Assembly: GCF_014280935.1 (NCBI RefSeq)
Contig: NZ_JACLZI010000050.1
Coordinates: forward strand, 1-64,000
Length of the DNA: 64,000 nucleotides
Direction of reading: 5' to 3'
From: Aquibacillus kalidii
GTDB lineage: Bacteria > Bacillota > Bacilli > Bacillales > Amphibacillaceae
Part shown: piece after piece, positions 61,815 through 64,000 of the stretch
How the letters are laid out: every line of letters begins with the position of its first letter
How positions within the stretch are numbered: position 1 is the stretch's first letter
Notes under the pieces: generated by a model
Seen by the model: only the letters and a program-made list of their open reading frames with translations
Told to the model about the DNA's origin: nothing
The model's database searches: none
Translations under genes and position numbers: made by a program

Positions 61815-62138
61815 CTAATCTTTCTGAATACCGAAACGCGCATTAATTTCACCACGTAATAGTTCTTTACGGTTCTTCTTCTCTTCCTTACGTTGGGCTT
61901 TAATCATTTCCTGCCTGATCTCATACGTTTGGACTCCTTCTTCTCGTTTATTAGCTATATCAATCAGTTGTTCTACATCAGCAAATGAATACTTACGGTT
62001 TCCTTTTGGAGATCTTTCGGGGAATATTAATTTTCGCTCTTCATAATATCTAATTTGCCGTTCGGTTAAACCGGTAAGCTCACTTACTACACCGATCGTG
62101 ATCACTTTCCTTTCTTTATAAGAAGTGCTCTCTGCCAT
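61815..62138 (-). CDS. tnrA: Global nitrogen regulator TnrA
   Basis: 107 residues (B. subtilis TnrA has 110). The MerR-type helix-turn-helix [36 protein letters not shown] (about 18-53) is nearly that of TnrA and GlnR. The C-terminal [11 protein letters not shown] matches the TnrA tail that binds feedback-inhibited glutamine synthetase, and no GlnR-type longer tail is present. Activates nitrogen-scavenging genes under nitrogen limitation. A perfect TnrA box lies 82 bp upstream, consistent with autoactivation. Confidence 0.93.
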   Translation of the reverse strand: MAESTSYKERKVITIGVVSELTGLTERQIRYYEERKLIFPERSPKGNRKYSFADVEQLIDIANKREEGVQTYEIRQEMIKAQRKEEKKNRKELLRGEINARFGIQKD

Positions 62139-62219
62139 TTCTTCACCGCCACAACTATATTGATGTAATCACTTATTATGTATGATTATACATGGAAATT
62201 CTCACCATCTATATAGTTA

Positions 62220-62236
62220 TGTAAGATTTTCTAACA
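62220..62236. promoter_or_regulatory. TnrA box upstream of tnrA
   Basis: TGTAAGATTTTCTAACA matches TGTNANAWWWTNTNACA at all fixed positions. Its distance from the start codon (82 bp) fits an activator site about 50 bp upstream of a transcription start. Confidence 0.85.
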
Positions 62237-62342
62237 ATAAAAATCTGACTATAGCGAAAATAGTACGTAATGAAACTTTACAACTTTAATGAAAAAGGTT
62301 CACAACCTCCCTATACTACATGTTAAGAAAGGAGTGCGATAG

Positions 62343-62513
62343 ATGGCTTATTTGAGAAAAGCCCTTGATAAGCAAAAGACATTCTTAATTAATCAATTAA
62401 TTGAGGCAGGTGCCGTTGACCATACCGATCATAATATTTACAAGAAAACAATTACAGAGCTAGAACAAGAATATAAACTTATCCATAAGCACAAGGAAAA
62501 CAGTTCAGTCTGA
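62343..62513 (+). CDS. FbpA-like small protein, second copy
   Basis: 56 residues starting MAYLRKALDKQKTFLINQLI and containing ITELEQEYKLIHKHKENSSV. It is a paralogue of the protein at 53231 (the first 20 residues differ mostly by conservative changes) and closer in length and basic C-terminus to B. subtilis FbpA, which acts with the sRNA FsrA. AAAGGAGTG is upstream. No Fur box is evident; the upstream region holds the TnrA box shared with divergent tnrA. Followed 25 bp later by another small gene. Confidence 0.75.
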   Translation: MAYLRKALDKQKTFLINQLIEAGAVDHTDHNIYKKTITELEQEYKLIHKHKENSSV

Positions 62514-62538
62514 ATATCGTATAAAGGAGGTAGTCTCA

Positions 62539-62718
62539 TTGTCAGTAGCACCAAGTCTAAATGTAGTTTCTACTAAGCTTTCACCCCAGGAAGAGGCTTT
62601 TCAATTAGCACGAAAGATTGTGGAATTAGATCTATTGAGAGATGAAATATGGGAAAGCCTTGCATCTATTGCCGGTGACCATGCATATGAGGTACTAAGA
62701 ATGATCCAAAATAGCTAA
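62539..62718 (+). CDS. Small helical protein of unknown family, TTG start
   Basis: 59 residues starting at TTG with AAGGAGGT seven bases upstream. Sequence begins MSVAPSLNVVSTKLSPQEEA and continues as amphipathic helices (FQLARKIVELDLLRDEIWESLASIAGDHAYEVLRMIQNS). I do not recognise the family. The excellent ribosome site and tight link to the FbpA-like gene make it a probable real gene in the same operon. Confidence 0.6.
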   Translation: MSVAPSLNVVSTKLSPQEEAFQLARKIVELDLLRDEIWESLASIAGDHAYEVLRMIQNS

Positions 62719-62786
62719 ACCTAAAAGCTCCATTTAACGATTGTCATAGTTTGTATAGAATGTGTCGCAAGAATTATTCTATCCCT

Positions 62787-63046
62787 CACAATCGTTGCGG
62801 TATTTGGAGGTAAAAGAAATTTCATGCACTAATCTGCTTCAATCGTTGCGGTATTTTGGGGTAGAAGAAATTTCATGCACCAATCTGCTTCAATCGTTGC
62901 GGTATTTTGGGGTAGAAGAAATTTCATGCACTAATCTGCTTCAATCGTTGCGGTATTTGGAGGTAGAAGAAATTTCATGCACCAATCTGCTTCAATCGTT
63001 GCGGTATTTGGAGGTAAAAGAAATTTCATGCACTAATCTGCTTCAA
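62787..63046. repeat. 51-bp tandem repeat array (5 copies)
   Basis: Five units of 51 bp beginning CAATCGTTGCGGTATTT (62789, 62840, 62891, 62942, 62993) and ending ATGCACTAATCTGCTT, followed by a remnant. Units alternate between two subtypes (GGAGGTAAAAG and TGGGGTAGAAG; ACTAATC and ACCAATC). Because 51 is a multiple of three, a 95-codon frame stays open through it, but it has no ribosome site and is not called a gene. Related degenerate units lie at 39886-40030 in the other orientation. Confidence 0.95.
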
Positions 63047-63182
63047 TAAGTTGCAATCTTCTTTGCGGAAAGGGATTGTAAAAAGTTAGTTTCTACGCAT
63101 TTGCTCTCTACTTAGACATTCTTAAAGCAACGATTTATGATGAGTCCTTATTACAAACCACTTCCAGTTAAATCTCAGACAT

Positions 63183-63228
63183 AAAAGCTGCTCACTCCGG
63201 AATTTCATTTCGGTGTGAACAGCTTTTT
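63183..63228 (+). terminator. Long hairpin with T run before the PhoD-like gene
   Basis: AAAAGCTGCTCACTCCGGAA and TTTCGGTGTGAACAGCTTTT form a long imperfect stem, followed by TCG. It may end the transcript of the FbpA-like mini-operon. The rest of 63047-63337 holds nothing I can name. Confidence 0.7.
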
Positions 63229-63337
63229 CGTTACAAATTACCTTCTAAATACCGATACAGCTCCCCATCCTCACACAAACCAACACTTTGATGAATAGGC
63301 TATAGTCAATCCTGTTATTAAAGTGGAGTGGTTTTAC

Positions 63338-64000
63338 ATGCAACTTCCTACTATATTATCGGGTCCAATTATCAGACGAACGGACCCATCAACGGTTAAT
63401 ATTTGGATAGCTACCAGTGTTGACCTAAAAGTAAAAGCTAAAATTTACCGTATTAATCATCGGAATGGATATAGATATAGCCTGTTACGAACAAAAACAA
63501 TAAACGAAACAATCCAACTTGGGAAACGGTTATTTATCCATTTAATAAAAGTATCTCCAAAGCATAGACAGTTTCCTACAGATCAATTACTAGGATACAA
63601 TTTGTTTTTTACTGATGTCTCAAATACGACTACAACCTTAAATAGTTATCATTTATTAGATCAACAGAACCCGCACAATCTTGTATATGGAGATTTAAAG
63701 TTACCTTCCTTCTATATAAATACAAAAGGAAAAAACAACCTATTATACGGTTCATGTCGAAAGGCATACAGTCAAGGATATGATGCTTTAGCAGGTGCGG
63801 ATCTTCAGGTTGAGGAAAACTATAACCAAGTAGCTGAGCGACCAAGTACCTTATTTTTAATGGGAGACCAGATTTATGCGGATGACATACCAGATCCACT
63901 TATTTCATTTATCATCGATCTCGGTAAAGCATTAATTGGCGAAGAAGAAAACCTTATCGAGTTGGATGATCGCCTGAGCACAGAACCTTTTTTTACCTCT
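63338..64000 (+). CDS. PhoD-like metallophosphatase (partial, runs off the window)
   Basis: The frame is open from ATG 63338 (GTGGAG upstream) for 221 codons to the end of the window. It starts MQLPTILSGPIIRRTDPSTV, a PhoD-type N-terminal beta-sandwich (SGP..RR....V.iW), and the catalytic domain begins with LLYGSCRKAY (about 133) and LFLMGDQIYADDIPDP (about 180), the first metal-binding motifs of PhoD-like phosphatases (PF09423). No signal peptide is seen, so it may be cytosolic. The remaining motifs lie outside. Confidence 0.8.
   Translation, partial: MQLPTILSGPIIRRTDPSTVNIWIATSVDLKVKAKIYRINHRNGYRYSLLRTKTINETIQLGKRLFIHLIKVSPKHRQFPTDQLLGYNLFFTDVSNTTTTLNSYHLLDQQNPHNLVYGDLKLPSFYINTKGKNNLLYGSCRKAYSQGYDALAGADLQVEENYNQVAERPSTLFLMGDQIYADDIPDPLISFIIDLGKALIGEEENLIELDDRLSTEPFFTS

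Noticed and set aside
62762-63049. 95-codon open frame through the 51-bp repeats, encoding a repeated SLRYLEVKEISCTNLLQ-like unit
   Set aside because: The unit length is a multiple of three, so the frame stays open by arithmetic. There is no ribosome site, the same repeat family occurs decayed and non-coding at 39.9 kb, and the neighbouring frames are also fairly open.

Overview
The window looks like chromosomal DNA of a low-GC, spore-former-type Firmicute of the family Bacillaceae, most likely a halotolerant genus near Oceanobacillus, Virgibacillus or Ornithinibacillus. The basis is AT-rich DNA, strong AGGAGG-type ribosome sites, and Bacillus-type genes (TnrA, FbpA-like proteins, YpuA, YckD, an AraR regulon, a preQ1-I riboswitch). 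The genus is an inference. No phage, transposase, CRISPR, rRNA or tRNA was seen. Most genes lie on the minus strand.

Layout. 1-5.4 kb: a 52-bp tandem repeat array, an MFS exporter, YpuA, a PhnH-like orphan, RidA, YugU/YjbQ and a sirtuin. 5.5-17.8 kb: an arabinan/L-arabinose catabolic island, in transcription order araD, araA, two tandem araR paralogues, abfA (GH51), a small Cys-rich protein, araM, GH43 and GH127. AraR-type operators lie upstream of araD, araR2 and abfA. Neither ribulokinase (araB) nor a sugar transporter is in the window, and the glycosidases lack signal peptides, so imported arabino-oligosaccharides are probably processed inside the cell. 18-23.7 kb: YckD, a YhdH-type oxidoreductase, a YiiX-like hydrolase, a queuosine operon (preQ1 riboswitch, queF, VUT transporter) and purU. 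23.8-28.1 kb: argC-argJ-argB-argD. 28.4-33.8 kb: a GNAT protein, an FAH-family enzyme, a polar amino-acid ABC transporter and a TrxR-like flavoprotein. 34.15-34.44 kb: a transcript-like unit with three tiny ORFs, two of which encode paralogous 17-residue peptides ending in RRPK. 34.4-53 kb: mostly transport and housekeeping genes (AEC carrier, ThrE/YjjP-YjjB pair, hydrolase plus regulator, fructokinase, MFS, CAP lipoprotein, asparaginase, ZIP, Lrp, YitT, amidase, thioredoxin-like protein, cysteine hydrolase, MATE, HD-GYP, glycosyltransferase). 53.5-61.7 kb: a catabolic cluster controlled by a PucR-type regulator, with a DoeA/EutD-like M24 enzyme, a cystathionine gamma-synthase-family PLP enzyme, an M20 deacetylase, an ACT-less homoserine dehydrogenase and an aldehyde dehydrogenase. 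I read it as a possible variant route for ectoine or a related compound, ending in aspartate semialdehyde and aspartate. 61.8-64 kb: tnrA with a perfect TnrA box, an FbpA-like mini-operon, a 51-bp tandem repeat array and the start of a PhoD-like phosphatase that runs off the window.

The non-coding DNA is rich in repeats. Two 52-bp arrays (0 and 36.8 kb) share their unit and flank. A 51-bp array (62.8 kb) has degenerate relatives at 39.9 kb in the opposite orientation. A composite element of about 520 bp, made of two opposed GC-rich elements, occurs at 7.5 and 20.7 kb. A short tail sequence (AGTTACTGCAGATTTTATCTC) occurs after several of these repeats.

Nitrogen control is a second theme: a perfect TnrA box precedes tnrA, and another lies upstream of a cysteine hydrolase behind a terminator-like hairpin. 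Where the longest ORF began with a GTG or ATG inside the ribosome site, I moved the start to the downstream codon with normal spacing and say so in the entry.
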